This document shows positions 28,290 through 37,205 of a stretch of 64,000 bases of DNA, in pieces; position 1 is the stretch's first letter; each line of letters begins with the position of its first letter. A model generated the notes under the pieces. It saw only the letters and a list, made by a program, of their open reading frames with translations, did not search any database and was not told the origin of the DNA. This DNA is from Novosphingobium sp. PP1Y (GTDB taxonomy: Bacteria > Pseudomonadota > Alphaproteobacteria > Sphingomonadales > Sphingomonadaceae), in NCBI RefSeq assembly GCF_000253255.1, contig NC_015583.1:992001-1056000 (forward strand), given 5' to 3'. The position numbers and the translations under genes were made by a program.

Positions 28290-30638
28290 ATGGACTACAG
28301 GAAAGTTATGCTCCTCTCAGGCATTGCCATGAGCGTTCTGAGCGTGCCGGCAATGGCCCAGGAGGCACAGGCAGACGATATGGGTGTGACCGGCGGTGAC
28401 ATCATCGTGACGGCGTCACGCCGCGCCGAGCGCCTGCAGGATGTGCCGATCGCTGTTTCTGCCGTTACCGGCGACCAACTCGCGGAAAGCGGTTTCCAGA
28501 AACTCACCGATATCCAGTACCAGTTCTCCGGCGTGCAGTTCGGCACTTCGCCCAATGATTCCGGGTTCCGCCTGCGCGGCGTAGGCAGCGCCGGGGGCTT
28601 CTCCAGCTCTTCGGAGCAGAACGTGGGTACCGTCGTCGATAACGTCGTCATTCCTTTCGGAAACCCGATCAACTCGCTGGGCGACCTTGAGCGCGTTGAG
28701 GTCCTCAAGGGGCCACAAGGCACGCAGTTCGGCAAGAATGCATCGTCGGGCGTGATCAATATCACCACCAAGCGGCCCGATCCCACGGCATTTTCGGGCA
28801 AGGCCTTCGTCAGCTACGGAGAGCTCAACGAATGGAACGTGAATGGCAGCGTCAATCTGCCGGTCTCGCAGAATTCCGCACTGGCGGTCTTTGGCTTCTA
28901 CCGCTCAAACGATGGCTTCATCAAGAACGTCTACCTCGACAAGAAGTGGGGCGGCGAGGAAAGCTACGGTGCGCGGGCCAAGTTTCTGCTCGAAGGCAGC
29001 GACGACTTTTCGATCTACCTCATCGGCGATTATTCGAAGATCAAGCGCACCGGGCCCGGCCAGCTCTGGACCCTCAATCGCCTGCCGGATGATGTCGCGT
29101 TCAATCCGCTCATGGCCGCGCGCTTTGCCAGCCTTTCCGCGCTCGGCGTAACCCCCGGCTACGACAACAGCAAGTCGGTAGAGGACTACGGCGGGTATAG
29201 CTCCGAGCAGAACTACGGCGCTTCGCTCGAGATCAATCTGGGGCTCGGCGATTACAGCCTGACTTCCGTGACGGCATGGCGTCGTCTCGACGAGGGGCCG
29301 CAGCAATTCGCCATCGACGCGACCAGCATGCCCATCTTCACGGCGCAGCCGACCGGCGTAGACCAGACGTTCCTCTCGCAGGAGTTGCGCATCAGTTCGC
29401 CGGCCGGCAGCGCGCTGGAATTCACCGGGGGCGTTTATGCCTCGCGGCGCAAGGTGGGTGACGACAACGACTTCAACCGGGCACAGCTGCGGCCTGCCTA
29501 CCCGTTTACGCCGATCGATCTCGATGGCCTTGCTGCGACCCCGATCGTCGACATTTCGAGCGGTCAGGGCAATACGCAGACCCGGTCTGACTCGCTGGCC
29601 GCATTCTTCGACGGCAAATATCACGTAAGCGACCGGTTCGCGGTGATCGGCGGACTTCGTTACCAGTACGACTGGGTCAAGGCTTCGTACTTCTCGATCA
29701 TCGATCCAAGCTATCCGCCCTTCTCGGTGGACTTCGACTATGCCGTTCCAGGTTTCGTTACGCCTTATGCCGCAACAGACGAACTGCGCGGCAGTACCAG
29801 GAAGGGTGACTGGTCCGGTCGCTTCGGTGGAGAGTTCAAGATCAATCCGGACGTCATGCTGTTCGGTACGATTGCCCGCGGATACCTGGGGCCGACGGTG
29901 ACCTTCTCGGGGCTCACCGGAACCAGGACAAGCGTCAAGCCGCAGACGGTTCGCGATATCACGATCGGCCTGAAGTCGCAGCTGTTCGATCGCGCGGTGA
30001 CCTTCAACGCCAACCTGTTCTTCGACAAGTACAGGAACCTGCAGACTTCGGTCTTCAATGGCGTCGAGTTCATTACCGAGAATGCGGGTGGTTTCACGGC
30101 CAAGGGCTTCGAGGTCGATGCATCCTGGCGCGTCGCCCCGGAACTCTCCTTCAATGGCGGCTTCACTTATTCGGACACCAAGTTCACCGACTACGTGACC
30201 GCGTGCCCGAACGTCGTGAAGGCCGGCTATAGCTGCTATCTCGCCGACGATGGGGTGACCAGCCTTGTCCAGGCAAAGGGCGAGCCGCTCTCGGGTGCGC
30301 CCAAGTACAGCGCCACTTTCGGGGCTGACGTGCGCCTGCCCATCAGTGACACGCTCCAGTTCGACTGGTCTGCGAACTTCTATTACCGCAGCCGCGTGCA
30401 ATATGCCGTGGTCGAGAAGTTCGCTTACCAGAACGGCTATGGCACCATCGGCCTTAACGCGGGGATCGGCCATCCGGACGGCAATTGGCGGGTCGGCGTC
30501 TTCGCGCGCAATCTGCTCGACCAGCGCTTCCACTCGGCCATCATTGCTCTTCCGTTCGCCGATGCGGGGGCCTACGTAAACTGGATGACCCGTGAAGGAC
30601 GTCGTACACTCGGCGTCTCGGCACAGATGAAGTTCTGA
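28290..30638 (+). CDS. TonB-dependent outer-membrane receptor
   Basis: A 782-residue outer-membrane receptor. The signal peptide ends near AMAQEAQA; the plug domain has IIVTASRRAERLQDVPIAVSAVTG and ERVEVLKGPQGTQFGKNASSGVI. The rest is a 22-strand barrel rich in aromatic strand ends, finishing with SAQMKF. Sphingomonads use many such receptors to take up aromatics and oligosaccharides. It is co-directional with the aromatic genes before it and the hydrolase genes after it, so it probably imports the bulky substrate of this pathway, such as a glycoside. The ligand is not evident from the sequence. Confidence 0.92.
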   Translation: MDYRKVMLLSGIAMSVLSVPAMAQEAQADDMGVTGGDIIVTASRRAERLQDVPIAVSAVTGDQLAESGFQKLTDIQYQFSGVQFGTSPNDSGFRLRGVGSAGGFSSSSEQNVGTVVDNVVIPFGNPINSLGDLERVEVLKGPQGTQFGKNASSGVINITTKRPDPTAFSGKAFVSYGELNEWNVNGSVNLPVSQNSALAVFGFYRSNDGFIKNVYLDKKWGGEESYGARAKFLLEGSDDFSIYLIGDYSKIKRTGPGQLWTLNRLPDDVAFNPLMAARFASLSALGVTPGYDNSKSVEDYGGYSSEQNYGASLEINLGLGDYSLTSVTAWRRLDEGPQQFAIDATSMPIFTAQPTGVDQTFLSQELRISSPAGSALEFTGGVYASRRKVGDDNDFNRAQLRPAYPFTPIDLDGLAATPIVDISSGQGNTQTRSDSLAAFFDGKYHVSDRFAVIGGLRYQYDWVKASYFSIIDPSYPPFSVDFDYAVPGFVTPYAATDELRGSTRKGDWSGRFGGEFKINPDVMLFGTIARGYLGPTVTFSGLTGTRTSVKPQTVRDITIGLKSQLFDRAVTFNANLFFDKYRNLQTSVFNGVEFITENAGGFTAKGFEVDASWRVAPELSFNGGFTYSDTKFTDYVTACPNVVKAGYSCYLADDGVTSLVQAKGEPLSGAPKYSATFGADVRLPISDTLQFDWSANFYYRSRVQYAVVEKFAYQNGYGTIGLNAGIGHPDGNWRVGVFARNLLDQRFHSAIIALPFADAGAYVNWMTREGRRTLGVSAQMKF

Positions 30639-30641
30639 AGG

Positions 30642-30693
30642 TTGGGGCCGGGATCGCTCCAGCGGACCGGCCCTCATCAGTTTCCGGCCCCAA
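30642..30693. terminator. Long hairpin after the TonB receptor gene (terminator or attenuator)
   Basis: TTGGGGCCGG (30642-30651) and CCGGCCCCAA (30684-30693) are perfect 10-base inverted arms around a 32-base loop that itself contains CCGGCCC. It starts 3 bases after the receptor stop and ends 16 bases before the next gene. There is no T run, so it may reduce downstream expression or protect the receptor mRNA rather than end transcription fully. Confidence 0.5.
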
Positions 30694-30709
30694 AGCAAGC
30701 GGAAGGGTC

Positions 30710-31711
30710 ATGATGCAGGCACAGAGCCGAATGGCATGGATTTCAATGGCAGCGGTCGCGCTGATGGCCGGTTCTAGCGTGGCCCAGGCCCAAGGCGCAT
30801 GCCCTGCCTTGCGCTGGACGACTCTGGGGACAGCGGGTGGTCCGGTGCCGACGGCGGAACGCTCGGAGCCGGCCAACCTGCTGACCATCGGCAGGCAGCG
30901 CATTCTCGTCGATGCGGGCGATGGTACCGTCGACCAACTGGCTCGCATCGGCGTGGGGCTGGGCGCGATCGATGCCGTCTTCATCTCCCATCCGCACTGG
31001 GACCATGTCGGCGGCTTGGGGGCAGTCATCGGCTTGCGCTGGATGAACCAGTATCCGGGTGTCCTGACGGTCTATGGTCCGGTGGGTACGCGCGCGATTG
31101 TCGATGGGATCGTTGCGTCGCTGGCGACGCCGGCACAGATCGGTTTCGGGCTCGGAACTTTGCCGCCTTCACCGGCCGATGCGGTTCGCGTTGTTGAAAT
31201 TGCAGATGGGCAGAGCCTCGATCTCGGAGCGGGAGCCTCGGTCAGGGCCGCGGCGAACAGTCATTTCGATCATGGTGGCAAGCCTGATCCCCATAATGTT
31301 TCGCTGAGCTTTCGTTTTGTCCTTGGCCAGCGCAGCGTCACTTACACCGGCGATACCGGTCCCAGCGATGCCGTGACCAATCTGGCCGATCGCACCGACA
31401 TGCTGGTGAGCGAAGTCATCGATCTCGATCGCCTGCTCCAGGAAATCCATGAGCGCCGAAAGGATGCCACGCCTGAAATGCTCAAAGGCATGGAGGAGCA
31501 TCTATCGACCCACCATCTCAAGCCCGAAGCCATCGGTGCAATGGCAGGAAGCGCGAAAGTGAGCCGTGTCGTGTTGACGCACTTCGCAATTCCACCCGGA
31601 CCGCTTGCCCTTTCGGAGTCGGGCATTCGCCAGGGGATAGCCGTAGGCTATGGTGGTCCCGTCGACCTTGCACTGGACCTGCAGACATTCGACGTCGGAT
31701 GCAGGCCTTGA
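30710..31711 (+). CDS. Exported metallo-beta-lactamase-fold hydrolase
   Basis: A 333-residue protein with a signal peptide (ISMAAVALMAGSSVAQAQG). It has the metal-binding HxHxDH motif (ISHPHWDHVGG), a later His (AANSHFDHGG), the bridging Asp (YTGDTGPSD) and a final His (VVLTHFAIPP). The family includes lactonases, ribonuclease Z-like enzymes and arylsulfatases, so it probably opens a lactone or ester in the periplasm. It follows the TonB receptor, and its end overlaps the next gene by 13 bases. It may be a first step on the imported substrate, but the bond is unknown. Confidence 0.82.
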   Translation: MMQAQSRMAWISMAAVALMAGSSVAQAQGACPALRWTTLGTAGGPVPTAERSEPANLLTIGRQRILVDAGDGTVDQLARIGVGLGAIDAVFISHPHWDHVGGLGAVIGLRWMNQYPGVLTVYGPVGTRAIVDGIVASLATPAQIGFGLGTLPPSPADAVRVVEIADGQSLDLGAGASVRAAANSHFDHGGKPDPHNVSLSFRFVLGQRSVTYTGDTGPSDAVTNLADRTDMLVSEVIDLDRLLQEIHERRKDATPEMLKGMEEHLSTHHLKPEAIGAMAGSAKVSRVVLTHFAIPPGPLALSESGIRQGIAVGYGGPVDLALDLQTFDVGCRP

Positions 31712-32193
31712 AACCTTCAAACGAACCTTCGCTGGAATTGGACCGCGAGATCAAGCGCGAGCAGCGTATCAGCGCCCTGATCAATATCGTGCTCAGCGGC
31801 CTATTCTTTTTGCTCGTTTTCGGAAGTGAGCGCCGCGCCCTGCAAATGGGCAGGCCGGACAATTTTGCTCTCGATTTCTTCGCGCAGGCCAGTGCGATCG
31901 CGCTGATGTCCGCCATCGTTCCTTCGCTGCTTCTATTGGCGCGATTGAAGAGGTCAGGCCTGCTTCAGGCAACCTCCACCGGGCTCGGCCGCACCGCGGC
32001 GCTTGTCTTTGCAATTGGCATTACCAGTGCCGCGATGCTTGCCGCGGTATGCCTTGCGGGGCCGTGGAAGGAAATCGAGTGGTTTGTCGCCCTGCCCATC
32101 AAGCTGGCCTACGGTGGCGCTCTTGGTGTTGCCGGGACGACCATTGCCTTGCGCACATTGCTGAAGCGGTATCGGGTCGGGGAAAGGGTTTGA
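31699..32193 (+). CDS. Small four-helix membrane protein of unknown function
   Basis: A 164-residue protein that I do not recognise. After a charged N-terminus it has four hydrophobic segments near residues 25-43, 65-84, 99-121 and 128-155. It could be a DUF-type inner-membrane protein. It overlaps the metallo-hydrolase by 13 bases, and its stop overlaps or abuts the start of the alpha/beta hydrolase, so it is translated with the pathway. A helper for uptake across the inner membrane is a guess; no transport motif is seen. Confidence 0.75.
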   Translation: MQALKPSNEPSLELDREIKREQRISALINIVLSGLFFLLVFGSERRALQMGRPDNFALDFFAQASAIALMSAIVPSLLLLARLKRSGLLQATSTGLGRTAALVFAIGITSAAMLAAVCLAGPWKEIEWFVALPIKLAYGGALGVAGTTIALRTLLKRYRVGERV

Positions 32194-32195
32194 AC

Positions 32196-33056
32196 GTGAG
32201 TTCGATTTCAGCTGCCATCGCGCAACTCGGTCATGCCATGGGGCCCCAGGTGGTCGCGCAATGTCGAAGCCTGTTCGGTGCCGAGCAGGAACAGATTGCA
32301 CAAGCGCTTGCGCCCGTCGCTGTCGATTGCGCCTACGGTCCCGACCCGCGTCAGCGCCTCGATCTCTACCGCGAAGGCCCGATATCGGAGGCACCGCTCA
32401 AGCCTGTCGTGCTATTCGTCCATGGAGGGGGCTTCGTGCTTGGCGACAAGGGCGGGCAGAGCGGCTGGGCGAATGCCCATGTCGGGCGCTGGGCTGCCAT
32501 GAACGGAATGCTCGGCGCGGTGATGAACTATCGCCTCGCGCCTGCGCACATGTGGCCTTCTGGGGCTGAGGATGTGGCTGCAGCAGTCGATTGGCTGCGT
32601 GCCAATTCCACCCGGTTCGGCGGCGATTCACAGCGAATTCTGCTTGTCGGAACATCTGCGGGCTCAGTCCATCTGGCGGGCTTCGTGAAGCTGCGCGGCA
32701 ATCATGCGTCGCTGGTGCGCGGTGCAGTGCTCCTGTCAGGTCTCTATGGCTACACCTCGCTCGATGAGCGTGATGAGCTCTATTACGGGCCGCAGGCAGC
32801 TTATGCGCAGCGTATGCCCCGGGGGGCTTTAGCCGCGACCGACCTGCCTCTGCTCATCGCCTGCGCGCAATTCGACCCGCCACGTTTCCAGGCCGAATGG
32901 GCAGGGCTTTTGCAGGAACGTTTGGAGCGCCACGGCAGGCTGCCGCGCAGCCACTATGCAAGCGCCCATAATCACTACTCGCTGGCCATGCATATCGGGA
33001 CGTCGGACCGGCGTCTGGCCGATGAAATGCTCGCATTTTTCGCTGACATTGCCTGA
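32196..33056 (+). CDS. Alpha/beta-hydrolase, HSL/BD-FAE-type esterase
   Basis: A 286-residue hydrolase. The oxyanion motif is VLFVHGGGFVLGD, the nucleophile elbow is VGTSAGSVHL, and an Asp (CAQFDPP) and a His (SAHNHYSLAM) complete the triad. No signal peptide is seen, so it acts in the cytoplasm. The GTG at 32196 is preferred because a GGAAAGG lies 7 bases before it; a TTG at 32190 overlaps the previous stop. It could hydrolyse an acyl ester of the imported substrate. It is 10 bases from the GH1 gene. Confidence 0.8.
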   Translation: MSSISAAIAQLGHAMGPQVVAQCRSLFGAEQEQIAQALAPVAVDCAYGPDPRQRLDLYREGPISEAPLKPVVLFVHGGGFVLGDKGGQSGWANAHVGRWAAMNGMLGAVMNYRLAPAHMWPSGAEDVAAAVDWLRANSTRFGGDSQRILLVGTSAGSVHLAGFVKLRGNHASLVRGAVLLSGLYGYTSLDERDELYYGPQAAYAQRMPRGALAATDLPLLIACAQFDPPRFQAEWAGLLQERLERHGRLPRSHYASAHNHYSLAMHIGTSDRRLADEMLAFFADIA

Positions 33057-33066
33057 GGAACAGACC

Positions 33067-34389
33067 TTGCCGAAAATTCCAGCCCTCGACCGCCGCAGTC
33101 TGCTTGCCGCTGGTGCCATGCTCAGTGCGGCGCCGGCCTTTGCCCGCTCTGCGCGCCCGGTGAATTCCCGCTTCCCCGAAGCCTTTCTTTGGGGAGCCGC
33201 CACGGCGCCGCATCAGATTGAAGGCAACAATACCGCCAGTGACCTGTGGTTTATCGAGAACCAGCATCCGACCATCTTCGCCGAGCCTTCCGGCGATGCC
33301 TGCAACAGCCTCGAGCTGTGGAACACGGATCTTGATATCGTCAAAGGCCTTGGACTCACAAGCTACCGCTTCGGCATCGAGTGGGCGCGCATCGAGCCTG
33401 AAAAGGGCCTTTTCTCCCAGGCCATGCTCGATCACTACAAGGCTATCGTCGCAGGTTGCCACGAGCGGGGGCTCAAGCCGCTCGTGACGTTCAATCATTT
33501 TACCGCTCCGCGATGGTTCAGCGCCCAGGGAGGCTGGATGAACCCGGATGCGCCGCAGCTGTTCGCTCGCTATTGTGACAAGGTCGCCCGCGCCATCGGC
33601 GCGGACATTGCCATGGCAATGACGCTGAACGAGCCCAACATTCTCTCGATCCTGCGCCCGATCTTGCCGGCTCAGGTCTGGGACCTGCAAAGCGCGACGC
33701 TGAAGGCGGCCGCAAGTCGGCTTGGCGTCGAGCGCTTCGTATGCGCCAATGTCGCAGCGCAGGAAGATATCGTTGCGATCGAGGCGGGTCTTGACGCGGG
33801 TCACAAGGCTGCGCGCATGGCCATCAAGGCCGCGGTGTCCGACTTACCTGTCGGTCTCACCCTTTCGGTCATCGACGACCAGGCCGCGGGAAAGCAATCC
33901 ATGCGCGATCGCATCCGTCTGGAAACCTACGGCAAATGGCTGGAACTCGCCAAGTCGGACGACTTCGTTGGCGTCCAGAATTATGAACGGGCTATCTGGG
34001 GCGAGAAGGGCAGGCTGCCGGCGCCTGCGGATAGCGAACGCAACTGGTCCGGAACCGAAGTCTGGGCGCCTTCGCTTGCCGGCGCCGTGCGCTATGTCCA
34101 TGAGGCGACGGGCCGACCGATCCTCGTTTCGGAGCACGGTGTCGGCACGAATGACGATACCCTGCGCGCCCGCTTTATCCCGGCCGCGCTCGAGGGCCTG
34201 AAGCTGGCGATGGACGAAGGGGTGCCAGTGCTCGGTTATGTCCATTGGTCGCTGCTGGACAACTTCGAGTGGATCTTCGGCTACAAGCCCAAGTTCGGCC
34301 TGTGTTCGGTCGATCGCAAGACCTTCGAACGCACGCCAAAGCCAAGTGCGAAAGTTCTTGGCGCCATCGCCATGCGTAACGCGCTTTAG
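33067..34389 (+). CDS. Exported GH1 beta-glucosidase (Tat-type leader)
   Basis: A 440-residue family 1 glycoside hydrolase. TLNEPN carries the acid/base Glu and VSEHGVGTND carries the nucleophile Glu in a SEHG variant of the usual TENG. FLWGAATAPHQIEGN is the GH1 N-terminal signature. The start is an in-frame TTG at 33067, 10 bases after the hydrolase stop, with TGAGGAA upstream. It then begins with LDRRSLLAAGAMLSAAPAFA, a twin-arginine-like signal, so it probably works in the periplasm. It would release glucose from a beta-glucoside, after the GH106 enzyme has taken off rhamnose. Confidence 0.88.
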   Translation: MPKIPALDRRSLLAAGAMLSAAPAFARSARPVNSRFPEAFLWGAATAPHQIEGNNTASDLWFIENQHPTIFAEPSGDACNSLELWNTDLDIVKGLGLTSYRFGIEWARIEPEKGLFSQAMLDHYKAIVAGCHERGLKPLVTFNHFTAPRWFSAQGGWMNPDAPQLFARYCDKVARAIGADIAMAMTLNEPNILSILRPILPAQVWDLQSATLKAAASRLGVERFVCANVAAQEDIVAIEAGLDAGHKAARMAIKAAVSDLPVGLTLSVIDDQAAGKQSMRDRIRLETYGKWLELAKSDDFVGVQNYERAIWGEKGRLPAPADSERNWSGTEVWAPSLAGAVRYVHEATGRPILVSEHGVGTNDDTLRARFIPAALEGLKLAMDEGVPVLGYVHWSLLDNFEWIFGYKPKFGLCSVDRKTFERTPKPSAKVLGAIAMRNAL

Positions 34390-35267
34390 CCGGCGCCTTC
34401 GTCGATTTGTCCACTGCGACCGCCTGACTTGTCCGCCAGCGGTCGCCTGCCGGTCATGCGCCGGTAGAAGCGGGAGAAATAGGACGGATCGGAAAAGCCG
34501 AGTTCGTCGGCCACTTCGACAATGCTGGCATTGCTGAAGAAGAGCAGCCGCTGCGCTTCCAGAACCAGGCGCGCGTGGATCAGCTCGACCGGCGTGCAGT
34601 CCAGTCTCTTGCGGCATATGCGCGTCAGGGTCTTCCCGGTGATACCGAGGCGCTCGGCGTACCAGCCAAGGCTCCTGTGTTCGCGCAAGTGGAGCTCGAC
34701 CAATTGGCGAAAGCCGGAAAGCCGTTCGTCTTCGGCCGGCAGCGCATCGGCTTCCTCGATCTCGGCCGGTAATGAACGCACGAGCGCCTCTGCAAGCGCA
34801 AGGAACAGTGGCTGCGGCGTGCGCCAGTCGGACTGGATTGCGAGCATCTCATGACAGAGCCAGTCGACGCGTTTCACATCCGGGACAGGTATCGTGCCGC
34901 TGGCACCGCGAGTAAGGATGCGCAGCATCGGATCGGCTGAATCGCCGGCGCGGGCAATGAAGCCGGGCGATAATGACAGGACATGGCCGGAGGTTTCCGG
35001 CGTGAATCGGAAGCCGTGCACGCTGCCGATCGGCACGACCATGAAACAGGGCGCCACTAATGTCCGTATCTGATCGTCGCAGCGAAACTCGACCTGTCCC
35101 TGCGATACCAGCAATGCCTGTACGCTGTGAAGGTGACGATGCGGCGCGATTTCCCAGTCGTACAGGGCACTTCGCGCCGCGATGGTCTCGATATGTGCGA
35201 AATCGGGCGGAGTTTCGGCTGTGTCTTCACCATAGAGCAGGAAGTTGGGAATCGGGCTGGGGGGCAT
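34386..35267 (-). CDS. AraC-family regulator, probable pobA activator (PobR/PobC type)
   Basis: A 293-residue AraC protein. The N-terminal cupin has PHRHLHSVQALLVSQGQVEF, and the C-terminal double helix-turn-helix has LGWYAERLGITGKTLTRIC and IVEVADELGFSDPSYFSRFYRRMTG. It lies divergent from pobA with a 126-base gap, as with AraC-type pobA regulators in Pseudomonas and Azotobacter. I start it at ATG 35267; longer in-frame starts run antisense into pobA. It probably activates pobA with 4-hydroxybenzoate as the effector. It converges on the GH1 gene with a 4-base overlap. Confidence 0.85.
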   Translation of the reverse strand: MPPSPIPNFLLYGEDTAETPPDFAHIETIAARSALYDWEIAPHRHLHSVQALLVSQGQVEFRCDDQIRTLVAPCFMVVPIGSVHGFRFTPETSGHVLSLSPGFIARAGDSADPMLRILTRGASGTIPVPDVKRVDWLCHEMLAIQSDWRTPQPLFLALAEALVRSLPAEIEEADALPAEDERLSGFRQLVELHLREHRSLGWYAERLGITGKTLTRICRKRLDCTPVELIHARLVLEAQRLLFFSNASIVEVADELGFSDPSYFSRFYRRMTGRRPLADKSGGRSGQIDEGAG

Positions 35268-35393
35268 GAAGGCTGTCCTGAAAGTACCGGCATATTGGTC
35301 CCGCCGTGCCTTCCTGTCGAGCCCCGCATCGATCATCTTGCAGCAGGTATTGGACGCACCTTGCCAGAGTGCGCCGGTTGAGGACGAAGGCAC

Positions 35394-36563
35394 ATGCGTA
35401 AACAGGTTGCAATCATCGGTGCGGGCCCCGCAGGTCTGCTGCTGGGTCATCTTCTCAAGGCCGAGGGCGTCGACTGTGTCGTGCTCGAACGGCAGTCGGG
35501 CCCCTACGTGCTGTCGCGCATCCGTGCCGGCGTGCTGGAGCAAGTTACTGTCGGCCTCATGGAGCGCCTCGGCCTCGATGCGCGCATGAAGGCTGAGGGT
35601 CTTCCGCACGACGGCTTCAACCTCGCAGACGGTCAGCGACTGATTCACATCGATATCGCCCGGCTGACCGGCAAGCAGGTGATGGTTTACGGCCAGACCG
35701 AGTTGACGCGCGACCTGATGGAAGCATCCGAACCGCGCGGGCTGGAAGTGATTTACGAGGCCGCCGACGTCGCGCTTCACGATATCGATAGCGACGCGCC
35801 GTTTGTGACCTACAATCGCGATGGCAGCGAACACCGGATCGACGCGCGTTTCATCGTTGGCTGCGACGGTTTCCATGGCCCCTCGCGCCAGGCTATCCCG
35901 GCCTCGGCAGGACAGAGCTTCGAGCGTGTCTATCCTTTCGGTTGGCTCGGTATCCTGGCCGACGTGCCCCCGTGCAATCATGAGCTGATCTACGCCAATC
36001 ACGAGCGCGGCTTTGCTCTAGCCTCGATGCGCAGCAACACGCGCAGCCGCTATTACATCGACGTTCCCCTGACCGAGAAGGTCGAGGACTGGTCGGACGA
36101 TCGCGTCTGGGACGAACTGGCGATCCGCCTCGGTCCCGATGCGGCGGCCCACATCGTTCGCGGCCCTTCGCTCGAGAAGTCGATCGCGCCGCTGCGCTCC
36201 TTCGTATTCGAGCCCATGCGCCATGAAAGTCTGTTGCTGTGCGGCGATGCCGCGCACATCGTTCCGCCCACCGGCGCCAAGGGACTGAACCTGGCTGCCA
36301 GCGACGTCCATTACGCGGCAGAAGCGCTGCTCGGCTTCTTCAAGTCTAACGACAATGACGCGATTTCAGGCTATTCGGAAAAGGCACTCGCGCGCGTCTG
36401 GAAGTCGGAACGTTTCAGCTGGTCTCTTACGCGGCTCATGCATCGCTTCCCGGAAGATGGCCCGTTCGAGCGCCGTATGCAGGTAGCCGAACTCGACTAC
36501 ATCGCTTCGAGCGAAGCTGCCCAGCGATCGATTGCGGAGAACTACGTGGGCCTGCCTGTCTGA
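35394..36563 (+). CDS. pobA: 4-Hydroxybenzoate 3-monooxygenase
   Basis: A 389-residue class A flavin monooxygenase, nearly the length of Pseudomonas PobA (394). It begins QVAIIGAGPAGLLLGHLL, and the substrate-pocket and DG region VGCDGFHGPSR and the GD motif LLCGDAAHIVPPTGAKGLN are typical of PobA. It hydroxylates 4-hydroxybenzoate to protocatechuate with NADPH and oxygen. The gene is divergent from an AraC regulator and followed by a strong terminator, then ligAB. It gives the ring-cleavage genes their substrate. Confidence 0.95.
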   Translation: MRKQVAIIGAGPAGLLLGHLLKAEGVDCVVLERQSGPYVLSRIRAGVLEQVTVGLMERLGLDARMKAEGLPHDGFNLADGQRLIHIDIARLTGKQVMVYGQTELTRDLMEASEPRGLEVIYEAADVALHDIDSDAPFVTYNRDGSEHRIDARFIVGCDGFHGPSRQAIPASAGQSFERVYPFGWLGILADVPPCNHELIYANHERGFALASMRSNTRSRYYIDVPLTEKVEDWSDDRVWDELAIRLGPDAAAHIVRGPSLEKSIAPLRSFVFEPMRHESLLLCGDAAHIVPPTGAKGLNLAASDVHYAAEALLGFFKSNDNDAISGYSEKALARVWKSERFSWSLTRLMHRFPEDGPFERRMQVAELDYIASSEAAQRSIAENYVGLPV

Positions 36564-36605
36564 AGGCATATCCTGCAGCTCCTTTGGGTCGCAACCGGAG
36601 GATTG

Positions 36606-36638
36606 ACGAAGGGGAGGCGAGAGCCTCCCCTTTTTCGT
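36606..36638 (+). terminator. Rho-independent terminator after pobA
   Basis: GGGGAGGC (36611-36618) and GCCTCCCC (36623-36630) form an 8-base perfect stem with a GAGA loop, followed directly by TTTTT. The stem can extend with ACGAA and TTCGT on the outside. It separates pobA from the ligA promoter. Confidence 0.88.
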
Positions 36639-36659
36639 TGGAGGAGGCGATGCTTCCCT

Positions 36660-36700
36660 TTCATGATATAATTTTAAGCTAATTGTCATCGCAATGACGC
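36660..36700 (+). promoter_or_regulatory. AT-rich promoter region with small dyad upstream of the first ligA
   Basis: A locally AT-rich stretch (TGATATAATTTTAAGC) precedes GTCAT (36685-36689) and ATGAC (36694-36698), a 5-base inverted repeat with 4-base spacer. It lies 90-130 bases upstream of ligA1 in a GC-rich genome. This is a plausible promoter and operator for the ligAB-P450 genes; the exact boxes are not clear. Confidence 0.4.
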
Positions 36701-36790
36701 AGCATTGACGTCGCCGCCCCGGTTGCTTGATCCAGGTCAATATGCCGGGCTCCAAGGTGCGCCAAGCTCTCCCTACCGCGAAAGTGTCTG

Positions 36791-37201
36791 ATGGAGTTGC
36801 AGGGTATGTATGGGACGAGGAAACTCGCTGGCTCTGGCGAAAGCAGCAAGGCGCCAATACCGGGCACGCCTCTTTTCGATGGCAAGGCTGCAGGCAGGGG
36901 CTACCAGCTCAACGCCATGTGCTATTCGTTTAATGACGCCAGCAACCGCGCTGCTTTCCTCGAAGATGAAGACGGTTACTGCGATCGTTTCGGTCTGACC
37001 CCGCAGCAGCGCGAGGCAGTCGCCGCGCGCAATGTACTGGCGATGATCGAGGCGGGCGGGAACATTTACTATCTCGCCAAGCTTGCGGGAATATTCGGCT
37101 TCAACGTGCAGGACGTGGGCGCTCAGCAGACAGGAATGACGGTCGAGGCCTTCAAGCAGATGCTGCTCGACCAGGCGCAGCCTTTGCAGGAAAGGAAATA
37201 A
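36791..37201 (+). CDS. ligA: Protocatechuate 4,5-dioxygenase alpha subunit, first copy
   Basis: A 136-residue small subunit of the LigAB-type extradiol dioxygenase, with YQLNAMCYSFNDASNRAAFLED, LTPQQREAVAARN and GGNIYYLAKLAGIFG. It covers the active site of the beta subunit. ATG 36791 has only a weak ribosome-binding site; ATG 36806 has GGAG 9 bases upstream and would give MYGTRKLAG. The N-terminal 30 residues, with SSKAPIPGTPLFDG, differ from the second copy at 46224. It lies 4 bases before its beta subunit. Confidence 0.9.
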   Translation: MELQGMYGTRKLAGSGESSKAPIPGTPLFDGKAAGRGYQLNAMCYSFNDASNRAAFLEDEDGYCDRFGLTPQQREAVAARNVLAMIEAGGNIYYLAKLAGIFGFNVQDVGAQQTGMTVEAFKQMLLDQAQPLQERK

Positions 37202-37205
37202 GGTC

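Noticed and set aside
28905..30698. A 597-codon open frame opposite the TonB receptor
   Set aside because: Same antisense artefact; the barrel protein on the plus strand is certain and this frame has no start signal.
35268..36002. Extension of the AraC regulator by about 245 residues into pobA
   Set aside because: The added part is antisense to pobA; the cupin domain starts properly after ATG 35267.
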